Assembly (NCBI GenBank): GCA_032690845.1
Contig: CM064429.1
Span: 13,424,569-13,488,568, forward strand
Direction: 5' to 3'
DNA: 64,000 nucleotides
Origin: Eleusine coracana subsp. coracana
Lineage: Eukaryota > Streptophyta > Magnoliopsida > Poales > Poaceae
Every line of letters begins with the position of its first letter. The first letter of the stretch is position 1. A model generated the notes under the pieces. It saw nothing but the letters and a program-made list of their open reading frames with translations. It was not told where the DNA came from and did no database searches. The translations under genes were made by a program, and so were the position numbers. Shown here piece after piece: positions 1 through 10,165 of the stretch.

Positions 1-1434
1 TGCTTTTGGTTCCAAAAAAAGATGGTACTTGGCATATGTGTGTAGATGGTAGAGCCATTATAACATTACTATTAGGTATCGTCATTCTATTCCTAGCCTA
101 CACGACATGCTTGATGAGTTATGTGGTGCTACAATTTTTACTAAAATTGATTTGGATAGTGGCTACCATCAAATTAGGATAAAACTTGGAGATGAATGGA
201 AAATAGCTTTTAAAACCAAATTCAGGTTGTATGAGTGGTTAGTAATGTCTTTTGGTTTAGCTAATGCACCTAGTACTTTCATGCATTTGATGAATGAGGT
301 TTTAAGAGCTTTCATTGGCAAATTTCTGGTAGTTTACTTTGATGATATCTTAATTTATAGCAAATCATGGGATGGACATATGAATTATTTGCGTGTTATT
401 TTTTATGTGTTAAGAGTTGCATGTTTATTTGGTAACCTTGAGAAGTGCACCTTTTACACAGATTGAGTCTCTTTTCTTGGCTATGTTGTGACTCCACAGG
501 GAATTGAGGTGGATAAGGCAATGATTGAAGCCATAAAGAGCTAGCCGGTACCAAACACTATCACACAGATGAGGAGTTTTCTTGATCTTGCAGGTTTCTA
601 CTGTCGCTTTGTCAATGATTTTAGCACCATTGCTGCACCATTGCATGAGTTGACAAAGAAGGACGTTGAGTTCCATTAGGGTAAGGTACATCATGAGTCC
701 TTTGATGCTTTGAAGGACAAACTAACACATGCACCATTGTTGCAACTTCCCAATTTTGATAAGACTTTTGAGCTTGAATGTGATGATAGTGGTATAGGCA
801 TTGGTGGTATTTCGATGCAAGATGGTAAACCTGTTGCATACTTTAGCGAGAAAATTACTAGGCCTATTTTGAATTACTCCACTTATGATAAGGAATTATA
901 TGCTCTTGTACGTTCCTTAGAGAGATGGCGTCATTATTTGTTGCCCAAAGAATTTGTTATATATTCTGATCATGAATCGCTTAAATATATTTGCTCACAA
1001 TGCAACTTGAATCATAGACATGCTAAATAGGCTGAGTTTATTGAGTCTTTTCCTTATATTATTAAACATAAGAAAGGGAAGGATAATGCTATTGCTGATG
1101 CTTTATCTAAGCATTATACTTTGTTGTCCCAACTTGATTGTAGAAATTTTGGACTTGAGGCAATTAAAGAACAATATGATGATGATGCTAATTTTAAGGA
1201 TTTGTTGCTGTAATCTAAAGAAGGTCATGCTTGGAACAAATTTGTGTTGAATGATGGATTCTTGTTTAGAGCTAACCGCCTATGCATTCTAGTTGGTTCC
1301 GTTTGTCTTTTGTTGGTGCAGGAGGCGCATGGAGGTGGATTGACGGGTCACTTTGCTGCTAAGAAGACAGAGGATATTTTGGCCACATATTTCTTTTGGC
1401 CAGGGATGAGGAAAGATGTTGAGCGTTTTGTTGC
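1..1434 (+). pseudogene. Element A: decayed Ty3/gypsy pol, RT to start of integrase
   Basis: This is the left part of a Ty3/gypsy polyprotein, already running at the window edge. A conserved RT start (VPKKDGTWHMCVDGRA) is followed by a frameshift near 60, then RT with the catalytic YFDDILIYS (about 335-361). RNase H follows (ELECDDSGIGIGG near 770, YSTYDKELYALV near 878, YSDHESLKY near 961), then the linker into the integrase zinc-binding region (QEAHGGGLTGHF). One frame is broken by stops at 464, 542, 677, 1028 and 1211, all explicable as C-to-T or G-to-A transitions (Trp, Arg or Gln codons to stop), as expected of an old methylated copy. At 1434 it is cut by element 1 and resumes at 8959 in frame. 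No chromodomain is visible, so the lineage within gypsy is left open. Confidence 0.9.
1430..1434. repeat. Target-site duplication GTTGC, left copy (element 1)
   Basis: GTTGC here is repeated at 8959-8963 directly after the 3' LTR. Removing one copy plus 1435-8958 restores an uninterrupted integrase reading frame across the first Cys of the HHCC zinc finger, which proves the insertion boundary. Confidence 0.95.
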
Positions 1435-2983
1435 TGTTGACGGCTGTTAAGTACCATTTTCAACCGTCAACTATACTCAAATAAAGGAGAATTTGGCATT
1501 TCATACACGCATGCTTTATCACAATAATATAGTTCCACTTGTACTTGGAGAACTTTGTGCATGCAGGAGGAAATGTGAAGGAAACACCTCAAAAGGCAAG
1601 AAAACACACTTTCGACCAATCAGAGAGCGCCACATGGACGTCACACGGATTGAAGGGCCCATTTTCAGCACTTAACCGACGTAACTCCCTGCAATACCGC
1701 GCAAACCAACGTCAGGGCCCACAGGACAGCCACCTGGAGAAAGCACAGGCCAGGAGGGGCCACCCCCAGGTCGGCCGACCTGGTCAGGTCGGCCGACCCA
1801 GCCGGGCGCCCTCTCCGCCTGGGCTTCCACGTGTTGGCTCCTCCGCGACTCCTGATGACGGTTTGAGATGCCTTCCGTGGCGGTTACGCTCCCTTGCCGA
1901 CCTATTGAGGCTATAAATAGGAGGGTGTGCCTTCACAATCAACACACACCACAAGAAGCATTTCTCTCTTGCTAGTAGTAGTTCTTGGAGTTTTAGTGGA
2001 GTTAGGCTGAGTCTAGAGCTCTCTAGTCCCAAGTCTTCACTTGGAATTGGTATGGCTCTTGTATCTTTTCCCTTTTGTAAGACTTTACTCTTATCAATAT
2101 ATATATCTTTTCTATATAGTTGTGCTTGGGTCATGAGTTTCTTGTTTGATATTGTGATCCATATATGTGATAGTATAGTCTACTTGTGTGATAGTAGTTT
2201 ATATTTATTATACTACTATTGTCATGCTAGTTATATACCGTCACTATAGTCTAGTTTATATGTTATAGTCTCTATGCTTAGTTTTAGCTGATAAAGTATA
2301 GCATGGGTTTGGTGATCGTATTCGTACGGTAACTCTGCCTCGTTAATAGTAATCGCGGAGGGGCAGAGTGCTCTTTGGTCATGCAAGTATGGTACTTGGG
2401 TGACTGATTTGCATCAATTATTCGTTAGTCTACTGGTTCGTTGAGGTAGGCGGCAGGTGGTGACAGCCCTGTCCGTCCTTTGAAATCCTCCCCGCTAGGC
2501 TAGTGCGTAGGCTCTTGGCGGAAGTCGCCTGTGGATGCAGGGGTAAGTCCGTGCCTGAAGTGCTATACTATTGACTGCTGAACCTGAGTGTGGGTCTATA
2601 TGTATTCTACTTAGGCTATGCAACTGTATAGAAATGTATAGTAGGAGTAGCTTAGCTTAGTCTTTCCTCCACTAGACTTTATTTATTTAGTAGGAATCTT
2701 CTGTGTGTGTCACACTACCCAGTTATTATCATGTACCCGCCTGTCTTGGTTAGATATCCTTGCTAATTGTTAACATGATCTTATATGTTAGTAACGCTTC
2801 TTGATCATACCCTTCCTTTGGGATAAACAAATACGATACCCTGAATACTTCCGGGTGAAATGCTACATCGGTATTCTCCGTGCGCTTGCGGATTTTACCT
2901 ACTTGACTCTGGGACATATTAGTGAACCGTTTCTGGCCTCGTGCCGGGAATGATTTATTAATATGGCTTAGCAAAAGTCAACA
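1435..2983 (+). repeat. 5' LTR of element 1
   Basis: 1549 bp, beginning TGTTGAC and ending GTCAACA (perfect 7-bp terminal inverted repeat). It matches 7424-8958 over its full length; the 3' copy is 1535 bp because it lacks 14 bp around position 1655. Small ORFs inside it on both strands recur unchanged in every LTR copy only because the LTR is repeated; I see no reason to call them genes. Confidence 0.95.
1766..1918 (+). promoter_or_regulatory. LTR promoter of element 1: paired palindromes and TATA box
   Basis: An 18-bp perfect palindrome, CCAGGTCGGCCGACCTGG (1766-1783), is followed by GGTCGGCCGACC (1787-1798), with centres exactly 18 bp apart. A TATA box (TATAAAT, 1912-1918) lies 120 bp downstream. 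Transcription probably starts about 30 bp later, near the CA-rich stretch at 1940. The same palindrome pair with the same 18-bp spacing precedes a second TATA box inside the element (4119-4249). Confidence 0.75.
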
Positions 2984-2991
2984 AGCATTTC

Positions 2992-3009
2992 TGGCGCCGT
3001 TGCCGGGGA
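2992..3009 (+). other. Primer binding site, tRNA-Asp type (element 1)
   Basis: TGGCGCCGTTGCCGGGGA is the exact complement of the 3' end of plant tRNA-Asp including CCA, as recalled for Athila-type elements. It lies 8 bp after the 5' LTR. Confidence 0.85.
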
Positions 3010-3134
3010 AGGCGTATGATTCAAGAAAAATTACTAATGTATATAGTAGTGTTGCAATTATTAAGGCTATCTCCTAGGCAGGCAAACCTTGCCTTGCTTT
3101 GTTTTCTGCATTTTGTATGAAAACAGGGTAGTGT

Positions 3135-3776
3135 ATGACTGGTTTCGACTTGCCGACAAACTTCACTGAAGATCCTGAGTCACTCCTGAGAAGGACACGA
3201 GCTAGGCTCACCCCTCCTCGTAAGGAGACTCGGCCAATCGAACCTGTCATTCCCGCACCATCAAGCTCTGAGCAAATGGCCGACAAGACCCTCCGCGAGT
3301 TCTCCGCTCCCTCCGCTGCCAACATCCCTACGGGACCAGCTGGCAATGTGGGAGATGCGAACTTCGAGATCAAGACCGGTCTCATCACCATGGTGCAGGC
3401 TAGCCCATTCTGTGGGAAAGCCAATGAGGACGCTAGTGCTCATCTCCAGCAATTCCTGGAGATTTGCAACACATTCAAAAAGAAGGACAGCCTCATCACA
3501 TTCGTGAAGAACTTCCTTGAGAAGGAGAAGGTTGCACAGCAACAACTGATGAAGGCAAGGAGGCAAAGGTCACACATTAAGCAACAGCCTCCGAAGTCCA
3601 CAGGGCAGCAACCTCCGAGGTCTGCAAAGAAACAGGCTGTGAAGCCTGCAAAACCGCAGCCTCCGAAGTCCGAGAAGCCACCGACCGCAACAAAGACCAA
3701 GAAGGTGTGGCGAATGAAACAAGAAGCATCATCCGTGTCTTCATCTCCGGGACCGGACAACGCTTCATCGAGCTGA
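3135..3776 (+). CDS. Truncated gag with a Lys/Pro/Gln-rich tail (element 1)
   Basis: 213 residues. Residues 1-115 are Athila-type gag N-terminus and align with the gag of element 2 (11545): start MTGFDLP, then the conserved block ASPFCGKANEDASAHLQQF. Directly after EICNTF homology stops and a basic low-complexity tail follows, with repeated QPPKS and KPAKP units, ending at TGA 3774. Capsid C-terminus, zinc knuckle, protease and RT are missing. The tail could bind nucleic acid, but that is inference. A GTGAGT splice-donor-like site sits at 3812, shortly after the stop, and could splice to the acceptor at 4521-4522 next to the accessory ORF. The frame is open, in keeping with the young age of the element. 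Confidence 0.75.
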   Translation: MTGFDLPTNFTEDPESLLRRTRARLTPPRKETRPIEPVIPAPSSSEQMADKTLREFSAPSAANIPTGPAGNVGDANFEIKTGLITMVQASPFCGKANEDASAHLQQFLEICNTFKKKDSLITFVKNFLEKEKVAQQQLMKARRQRSHIKQQPPKSTGQQPPRSAKKQAVKPAKPQPPKSEKPPTATKTKKVWRMKQEASSVSSSPGPDNASSS

Positions 3777-4118
3777 ACGCCGGAGAAAAGTCCCGCTCGT
3801 CGGACTTTAAAAGGTGAGTCCTCGCCGGGAGGTTAAACCGGTAGTTATCCATATTTGCTCTTTTAATTGCATATTTGCTTTCCACCACATTTTGATTTTT
3901 TCCCGACCACTGCATTTCTGCATTTTTGAATTTTTCCAGCCACCTTGGAATTTTTCAAAACTCATTTGCATTTCTGAAAATTTAGAAAATAGGTTTTTGG
4001 GCTTTCCATTTTGAAAAGATTTTTTGTCGAGCTTTTTGAGCAAAAAGGCAGCAGGGGACAAATCCCCTAGCCGTTGGGGAACACATAGGAAAAAGGGGGC
4101 TGCCAGGAGGCCCACCTG

Positions 4119-4249
4119 CCAGGTCGGCCGACCTGGTGGGGTCGGCCGACCCCCTGGCCCCACCTTTTCCTGTGCTCCTTTCTCCCAACGGCTATATGGC
4201 CGTTGCTCTGTACCTTTCTAACGGCCATCTTGCTTCCTTGGCTATAAAA
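4119..4249 (+). promoter_or_regulatory. Candidate internal promoter of element 1
   Basis: Two perfect palindromes, CCAGGTCGGCCGACCTGG (4119-4136) and GGGGTCGGCCGACCCC (4138-4153), have centres 18 bp apart, the same motif and spacing as in the LTR promoter. A TATA box (TATAAAA, 4243-4249) lies 98 bp further on and is followed by a pyrimidine-rich stretch like a plant 5' leader. The accessory ORF starts 282 bp after this TATA. The layout mirrors the LTR promoter closely enough that an independent transcript is plausible; transcription itself cannot be seen. Confidence 0.55.
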
Positions 4250-4524
4250 CCGCCCAGGAGGAGGAGTTTCACCATTCCAAGCTCATCTTTCACTCCCCTC
4301 CTTTGCTCACTTGTTGCTCTCCCAAAATTTCGTGTTCTTCAACTTCACTACAGCCCCAAAAACCCAAAAAAATATTTCCCCTCTGTTTTAGTGCATTTGC
4401 AAGTTGTTGTGAGAAGAAAACCAATTTCGGAGAAGCTCGGGTTTGTCGTTTTCACTAACGCTCACCCGAACACTTGTTCGATCTTGTTTTTGTTCTTGTC
4501 TTGTGTTTGTTCTTGTGTGCAGCC

Positions 4525-6015
4525 ATGTTCAACCGAATGAAGCAAGTCACCGGAATCAAGCGGAGAAAAAGCACTCGTGCAAGCACGAGTCAAGCATCCT
4601 CCGTCGAGCTCACACCAAGTCCGGGGCATGGTGACCCCGAAGCTGAAATTCCGGAGGAAAGGCCGGCCTTGCTCATCACCGAGGAGCATCTCGACATCAA
4701 GGATGACTGCGAGGGCCAAGCCATCGCGCTCATGAGAGAACGGCCATTCGCCCACACCCGACGCTTCGATCCGGACTTCCTCGAGAAAATAGGTATGAGA
4801 GAAGAATTTGCCTCTATTTTTCGCACTATGGGTTGGCTAAATTTCGTAGAAGTAGATGAGCCGGGTTCTCGTTTGCTTACTATGCAGTTTTTATGCACCC
4901 TTAGAAAGTATGATGAAGGCATTTCTTTTCGCTTGTTTGGGCAAGAGCGCTTGGTCACATGGGGTGATCTTCATGCTATGCTAGGTCTAAATCCTAAATG
5001 TAGGCTAGACTTAGATAAAGCGCTAAAGGGGTTCCATAAAGAAAGTTTTTGGAAAAAGATTTCCGGAAACGAGTGGGGTCCCAAGCCTAGAACAAGTGCC
5101 ATCCATAATCCTACACTCAGATTTATGCATGTGTGGTTGGCTATGACCTTGTTTCCTCGAGGTGACATTAGGGTTGTCCGGCAAGATGAATTGAAAATAC
5201 TTTATGCCATGGTTAAGAAAATTAGGGTGTCACCCGCGGAATGCATGATTGATCAATGGTTAGACAATATAAAGTTGACAGGACCAATTGAGTGCACCTC
5301 TTTAGTTACTCGCATTGCACAGAAGTGTGGTCTGCTTGAGAATGTTCATGTTGAATATTTGACGGTAGATAGAGAATTTCTAGGCGAGGACTATTTTGTG
5401 CAAGGACATACTTTGAAACATGGTCCAAATAGTACCTTGATCTATCACTTTCCCGGGTATACAAATGAATTCCCGTTACCTAACCCGGGTCTTCGTTTGT
5501 ATCACTGTCGGGCACTAACCCTCCCACTTGAGCCAGTGGGAGAAGTTCGCAGGCATAGTGTTTCAGGGCGACCGACACGTTCCCGTAGGCATATGGAGCC
5601 TACACCGGAGTTTCACACTCCGACCGGAGATCCGGTATGGGAGCAGCCCCCGCCACAGGACGAGGCGGGTGCATCAACATGGCAGGCCGGAGCATGGGAA
5701 TCTCAGTACGATTACCCCATGCAGACGTCATCAAGTTCAAGCGGACCGCCATCCTTTGCCACTCGGTCATTCTCATCCCGTGGGTTCCGTGAACTCAACT
5801 ATGGGATGGCCGAGTTGACAAGGAGGGTGAACGACATTGATTTGCGCACCGAGAGCATGCAACAAACTCTCACGCAACATGTCGCCGACACCCAGCAATG
5901 GCAGAATTTCAGCGACAACCAATTCCGCCAGCTGAACGCGATGATGGCTCAGAATCAGAGCAATTGGGATGCCTTCTTCCGCTCCCAAGGCTACGACCCG
6001 AACCAGCAGATATGA
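4525..6015 (+). CDS. Intact accessory ORF of element 1 (ATHILA ORF-1-like protein)
   Basis: 496 residues from ATG 4525. I chose this start because ATG follows a pyrimidine-rich tract and a good acceptor (TGTGTGCAG, ending 4522). The next upstream in-frame ATG, 4474, lies within that tract. Residues 1-50 are basic and Ser/Thr-rich. Residues 70-330 form the conserved globular part (RRFDPDFLEKIG, WLNFVEVDEPGSRLLTMQF, FRLFGQERLVTW, LFPRGD). The C-terminus is Pro/Ser/Gln-rich with a weak heptad region near residues 430-480. It matches, part for part, the broken ORF at 25402 in element 2. From memory it resembles the plant retrotransposon family annotated as ATHILA ORF-1 or putative plant transposon protein; its function is unknown. 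It occupies the env position, but I see no signal peptide or transmembrane segment. It is the only undamaged long retroelement ORF in the window. Confidence 0.8.
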   Translation: MFNRMKQVTGIKRRKSTRASTSQASSVELTPSPGHGDPEAEIPEERPALLITEEHLDIKDDCEGQAIALMRERPFAHTRRFDPDFLEKIGMREEFASIFRTMGWLNFVEVDEPGSRLLTMQFLCTLRKYDEGISFRLFGQERLVTWGDLHAMLGLNPKCRLDLDKALKGFHKESFWKKISGNEWGPKPRTSAIHNPTLRFMHVWLAMTLFPRGDIRVVRQDELKILYAMVKKIRVSPAECMIDQWLDNIKLTGPIECTSLVTRIAQKCGLLENVHVEYLTVDREFLGEDYFVQGHTLKHGPNSTLIYHFPGYTNEFPLPNPGLRLYHCRALTLPLEPVGEVRRHSVSGRPTRSRRHMEPTPEFHTPTGDPVWEQPPPQDEAGASTWQAGAWESQYDYPMQTSSSSSGPPSFATRSFSSRGFRELNYGMAELTRRVNDIDLRTESMQQTLTQHVADTQQWQNFSDNQFRQLNAMMAQNQSNWDAFFRSQGYDPNQQI

Positions 6016-6023
6016 GCAAGAAC

Positions 6024-6037
6024 AAGCTTGGGGGAGG
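6024..6037 (+). other. Internal polypurine-tract-like sequence (element 1)
   Basis: AAGCTTGGGGGAGG, 8 bp after the accessory ORF stop, is nearly identical to the true polypurine tract at 7409 next to the 3' LTR. Equivalent second copies lie after the accessory ORFs of the other elements. Confidence 0.6.
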
Positions 6038-7408
6038 ACCTCCCTTCTCACGGTAACTTGTATCTTTCCCCTTCTCTTTATTTCTTGCATTTGCTAAATC
6101 TAAAAATCCATAAAAATTTGCAAAATATAAAAAGAACAAAAATATTTCCCTTTTTCATGCGCGGTATGAATGTGTATAATTTTCCTATGTTGACATGATG
6201 AATAGTTGCTCTGTCCTTTATTCCTCTCTAAAGCTAGTTTACAACTTAGTACTCTCTCAAGAGTTAGGTTTGTTGGTAAATCTTGCCTTGAACTTGAATC
6301 TTGTGGGTAGCATATGCATTCTCTAGTTCTAAGTTGTTGAGAGGTATGATATGATAGATAGGGCTGCTATGATCTTGCTCAACGTAAAGCTTGAATTCCG
6401 GAGTTTTATTTTTCAAAATGACAAATTGATAAGTTCCTCAATGATGAAATTCCCACCACAGCCATATGTAGTGTTTACATTTGAAAACCTTTACACATAT
6501 GCTGCTTGTTTCACATTGAGCTTAGTCAAAATTGTTGTGACCCTAGTAGAACTCTTTTCATGCTTTCTTGATCAAGATCATATACACACATCCACCGCCA
6601 TGAGCTATCCTTCTAAATCAAGAAGATAGCATCCACCATATCCACCATATCCACCGTGAGCTATTCTTCTACACCGGAAGAAAGCCACTATCCACCCATC
6701 CATCCAAAGAAACACTCCATATATCCATTGCAAAATTCCTCTCTCAAAGTATTCATTGCAAACTAGGACTATGGCTATGCAAAAAGAAAAGAAAAAAAAA
6801 TGCTCAAAAAAGAGAGCAAGCAAAAGATAGCCATAGCCTAGAAACTCCAAAAGAGAGAAGGAAAATTCAAAAAGGAGTTATTTCTTCCCATCCACCATTC
6901 CTCCGTTCTCCCACACACTTGCACATCTTGATCAAGATTGTTTGAATTGATGTTTTTCTTGGATCCGGTCTTTTGACATAGCAATATTATGTGAACATGA
7001 GTGCCTCATATATCCCTACCTTGAGCTCCACATAAAGCCTTATTTAGAAGTAGGTGATTATAGGCAACACTTTGCCTTGGTGAGGAATCATACACATATT
7101 GAGTGATCCGAGAGAATCATTTGAGGAACTTGGTTTTTATTTTCAAAATCTTTTGAAAACCTCCGGAATAACATAGCGGAATCTAGAGCAAGTGATTGGT
7201 GCCCTGCAATTGTTCTATCTCTCAACCGCCCAAGACAATGAGGTGTAAAAGCCCCATGGATCGAGGTAAATGGGTAAGTTATGCGCCAATATATTTAATT
7301 CTAGGAAGAGTACTTTGTTGTGCGCATAGTATTATTGAGGAGTAGGACATTGTAGCAACTCCTGATCAACAACTTAAGTTTATCTTTGCTTCGGGACGAG
7401 CAAAGGGT
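6038..7408 (+). other. 3' untranslated spacer of element 1
   Basis: About 1.4 kb without a credible gene. It is AT-rich, with a small imperfect repeat of ATCCACCAT near 6630-6655 and a purine-rich stretch near 6780-6880. A box GGACGAGCAAAGG (7394-7406) just before the polypurine tract recurs almost unchanged at 28591 in element 2. Confidence 0.6.
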
Positions 7409-7421
7409 AAGCTTGGGGGAG
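7409..7421 (+). other. Polypurine tract of element 1
   Basis: AAGCTTGGGGGAG immediately before the 3' LTR is the expected plus-strand priming site. Confidence 0.85.
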
Positions 7422-7423
7422 TT

Positions 7424-8958
7424 TGTTGACGGCTGTTAAGTACCATTTTCAACCGTCAACTATACTCAAATAAAGGAGAATTTGGCATTTCATACACGCA
7501 TGCTTTATCACAATAATATAGTTCCACTTGTACTTGGAGAACTTTGTACATGCAGGAGGAAATGTGAAGGAAACACCTCAAAAGGCAAGAAAACACACTT
7601 TCGACCAATCAGAGAGCGCCACATGGACGTCACACGGATTGCCCATTAAACCGACGTAACTCCCTGCAATACCGCGCAAACCAACGTCAGGGCCCACAGG
7701 ACAGCCACCTGGAGAAAGCACAGGCCAGGAGGGGCCACCCCCAGGTCGGCCGACCTGGTCAGGTCGGCCGACCCAGCCGGGCGCCCTCTCCGCCTGGGCT
7801 TCCACGTGTTGGCTCCTCCGCGACTCCTGATGACGGTTTGAGATGCCTTCCGTGGCGGTTACGCTCCCTTGCCGACCTATTGAGGCTATAAATAGGAGGG
7901 TGTGCCTTCACAATCAACACACACCACAAGAAGCATTTCTCTCTTGCTAGTAGTAGTTCTTGGAGTTTTAGTGGAGTTAGGCTGAGTCTAGAGCTCTCTA
8001 GTCCCAAGTCTTCACTTGGAATTGGTATGGCTCTTGTATCTTTTCCCTTTTGTAAGACTTTACTCTTATCAATATATATATCTTTTCTATATAGTTGTGC
8101 TTGGGTCATGAGTTTCTTGTTTGATATTGTGATCCATATATGTGATAGTATAGTCTACTTGTGTGATAGTAGTTTATATTTATTATACTACTATTGTCAT
8201 GCTAGTTATATACCGTCACTATAGTCTAGTTTATATGTTATAGTCTCTATGCTTAGTTTTAGCTGATAAAGTATAGCATGGGTTTGGTGATCGTATTCGT
8301 ACGGTAACTCTGCCTCGTTAATAGTAATCGCGGAGGGGCAGAGTGCTCTTTGGTCATGCAAGTATGGTACTTGGGTGACTGATTTGCATCAATTATTCGT
8401 TAGTCTACTGGTTCGTTGAGGTAGGCGGCAGGTGGTGACAGCCCTGTCCGTCCTTTGAAATCCTCCCCGCTAGGCTAGTGCGTAGGCTCTTGGCGGAAGT
8501 CGCCTGTGGATGCAGGGGTAAGTCCGTGCCTGAAGTGCTATACTATTGACTGCTGAACCTGAGTGTGGGTCTATATGTATTCTACTTAGGCTATGCAACT
8601 GTATAGAAATGTATAGTAGGAGTAGCTTAGCTTAGTCTTTCCTCCACTAGACTTTATTTATTTAGTAGGAATCTTCTGTGTGTGTCACACTACCCAGTTA
8701 TTATCATGTACCCGCCTGTCTTGGTTAGATATCCTTGCTAATTGTTAACATGATCTTATATGTTAGTAACGCTTCTTGATCATACCCTTCCTTTGGGATA
8801 AACAAATACGATACCCTGAATACTTCCGGGTGAAATGCTACATCGGTATTCTCCGTGCGCTTGCGGATTTTACCTACTTGACTCTGGGACATATTAGTGA
8901 ACCGTTTCTGGCCTCGTGCCGGGAATGATTTATTAATATGGCTTAGCAAAAGTCAACA
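7424..8958 (+). repeat. 3' LTR of element 1
   Basis: 1535 bp, TGTTGAC to GTCAACA. It matches the 5' LTR apart from a 14-bp shortening near 7641 and a G-to-A change near 7547. It carries the same palindrome pair and TATA box. It is followed at once by TSD copy GTTGC (8959-8963). Confidence 0.95.
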
Positions 8959-10165
8959 GTTGCTCGCTGCACTATATGTCAGAAAGCAAGTCTCTCTTGA
9001 ATCCACATGGTTTATACATGTCACTTCCTGTTCCTTCTATTCCTTTGGCGGATATTTTGATGGACTTTCTTTTAGTTCTGCCTAGGACTAAGAGGGGGAG
9101 TGATAGCATTTTTGTTGTTGTGAATTGTTTTTCTAAGATGGCACACTTTATACTTTGTTATAAAACTAATGATGCTAGTTATATTGTTGACCTCTTTTTC
9201 AAAGAAATTGTACGTTTGCATGGTATGCCTTCTACTATTGTTTCAGATCGTGATGCAAAATTCTTGAGTCACTTTTGACGCACACTTTGGAATAAGTTGG
9301 GAACAAAGTTGTTGTTTTGTACAACTTGTCACCCACAAACTGATGGACAAACTGAGGTGGTGAACCACACTTTGGGCACTATGTTGAGAGCTATTTGGAA
9401 GAAAATTTTGAAGCAATGGAAAGAATGCTTGTCTCATGTTGTGTTTGCTTATAATCAGGCAACACATTCTACTACCAAGATAAGTCCCTTCAAGGTAGTG
9501 TATTGTTTTGATCCTTGTACTCCACTTGATATACTTCCTTTACCTATTAATGAGAGAGTCCATGTTGATGCTAAGGACCGTGCTGAATTTATTTTAAAAA
9601 TGCATGAGACTACTAGACTTAGCATTGAAAAGATGAAAGAAAAGTATAAAATTGCTGGTAGTAAAGGTAGAAAGGAAGTAAAGCTTGATGTAGGAGATTT
9701 AGTGTGGTTACACTTGAGAAAGGATAGATTTCTAGAATTGAGAAAGTCTAAATTGATGCCTAGAGCTGATGGTCCATTCAAAATAATTGAGAAGATTAAT
9801 GATAATGCATATAAACTTGAGTTACCTCTCGAGTTCGGGGTTAGTCCTACTTTTAACATTTCAGATTTGAAACCATACTTGGGAGAGGAGGATGAGCTTG
9901 AGTCAAGGACGACTCCACTTCAAGAGGGGGAGGATAATAAGGACATCACTCCTATGGGTACACACAACACTACTCCAATTCTAGACTTTCAAGGTCCAAT
10001 GACTAGAGCTCGTGCACGATGATTAAATTTAGAGGTGAGCTCCTTCCTACATTCTTTGTTATATGTCACTTTTGAGAATAGTTTGCTACCTAATGATTAT
10101 ATTATGATTAGGAACCATGGAGAGGACCAGGAGATGATGGGAGAAGGACTTGGGGACGTGGAGGA
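8959..10165 (+). pseudogene. Element A: integrase and pol C-terminus, continued
   Basis: Continuation of the frame left at 1434. The integrase zinc finger finishes (CTICQ at 8970), then the core follows: DILMDF near 9051, VSDRDAKF near 9241, and HPQTDGQTEVVN near 9330 with the catalytic Glu. A stop at 9276 replaces a Trp codon. The C-terminal part (VSPTFNISDLKPYLGEEDELESR) runs to TRARAR and a stop at 10020. Homology with 39967-40269 shows that the original ORF continued past this stop. The segment ends at TSD GAGGA (10161-10165), where element 2 inserted; the remainder resumes at 30584. Confidence 0.88.
10161..10165. repeat. Target-site duplication GAGGA, left copy (element 2)
   Basis: Repeated at 30579-30583 after the 3' LTR. 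Joining across it restores a sequence collinear with the related tail at 40140-40260. Confidence 0.92.

Larger units (their letters stand above)
1435..8958 (+). mobile_element. Element 1: young non-autonomous Athila-like LTR retrotransposon
   Basis: A complete 7.5-kb element: 5' LTR, tRNA-Asp primer site, truncated gag, long untranslated spacer with its own TATA box, intact accessory ORF, second untranslated spacer, polypurine tract and 3' LTR, flanked by a perfect 5-bp TSD. Protease, RT, RNase H and integrase are absent, so it must have used enzymes in trans. Read by eye the two LTRs differ by about one substitution and one 14-bp length change, so insertion was recent. A further LTR of the same family starts at 62458, and a divergent relative at 60476. 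The Athila assignment rests on the tRNA-Asp primer site, gag homology with element 2 and the extra 3' ORF. Confidence 0.93.

Noticed and set aside
1784..2974. ORFs of 60-120 codons on both strands of the LTR, repeated unchanged near 7759-8949 and 62807-63997
   Set aside because: They recur only because the LTR recurs; no domain, no start context, and they overlap the promoter and leader.
3440..3915. Minus-strand ORFs opposite the gag of element 1
   Set aside because: Shadow frames of the Lys/Pro-rich gag tail, giving Cys/Phe-rich translations without any recognisable domain.
4525..6015. Envelope protein in the accessory ORF
   Set aside because: It occupies the env position, but there is no signal peptide, transmembrane segment or cleavage-site pattern.
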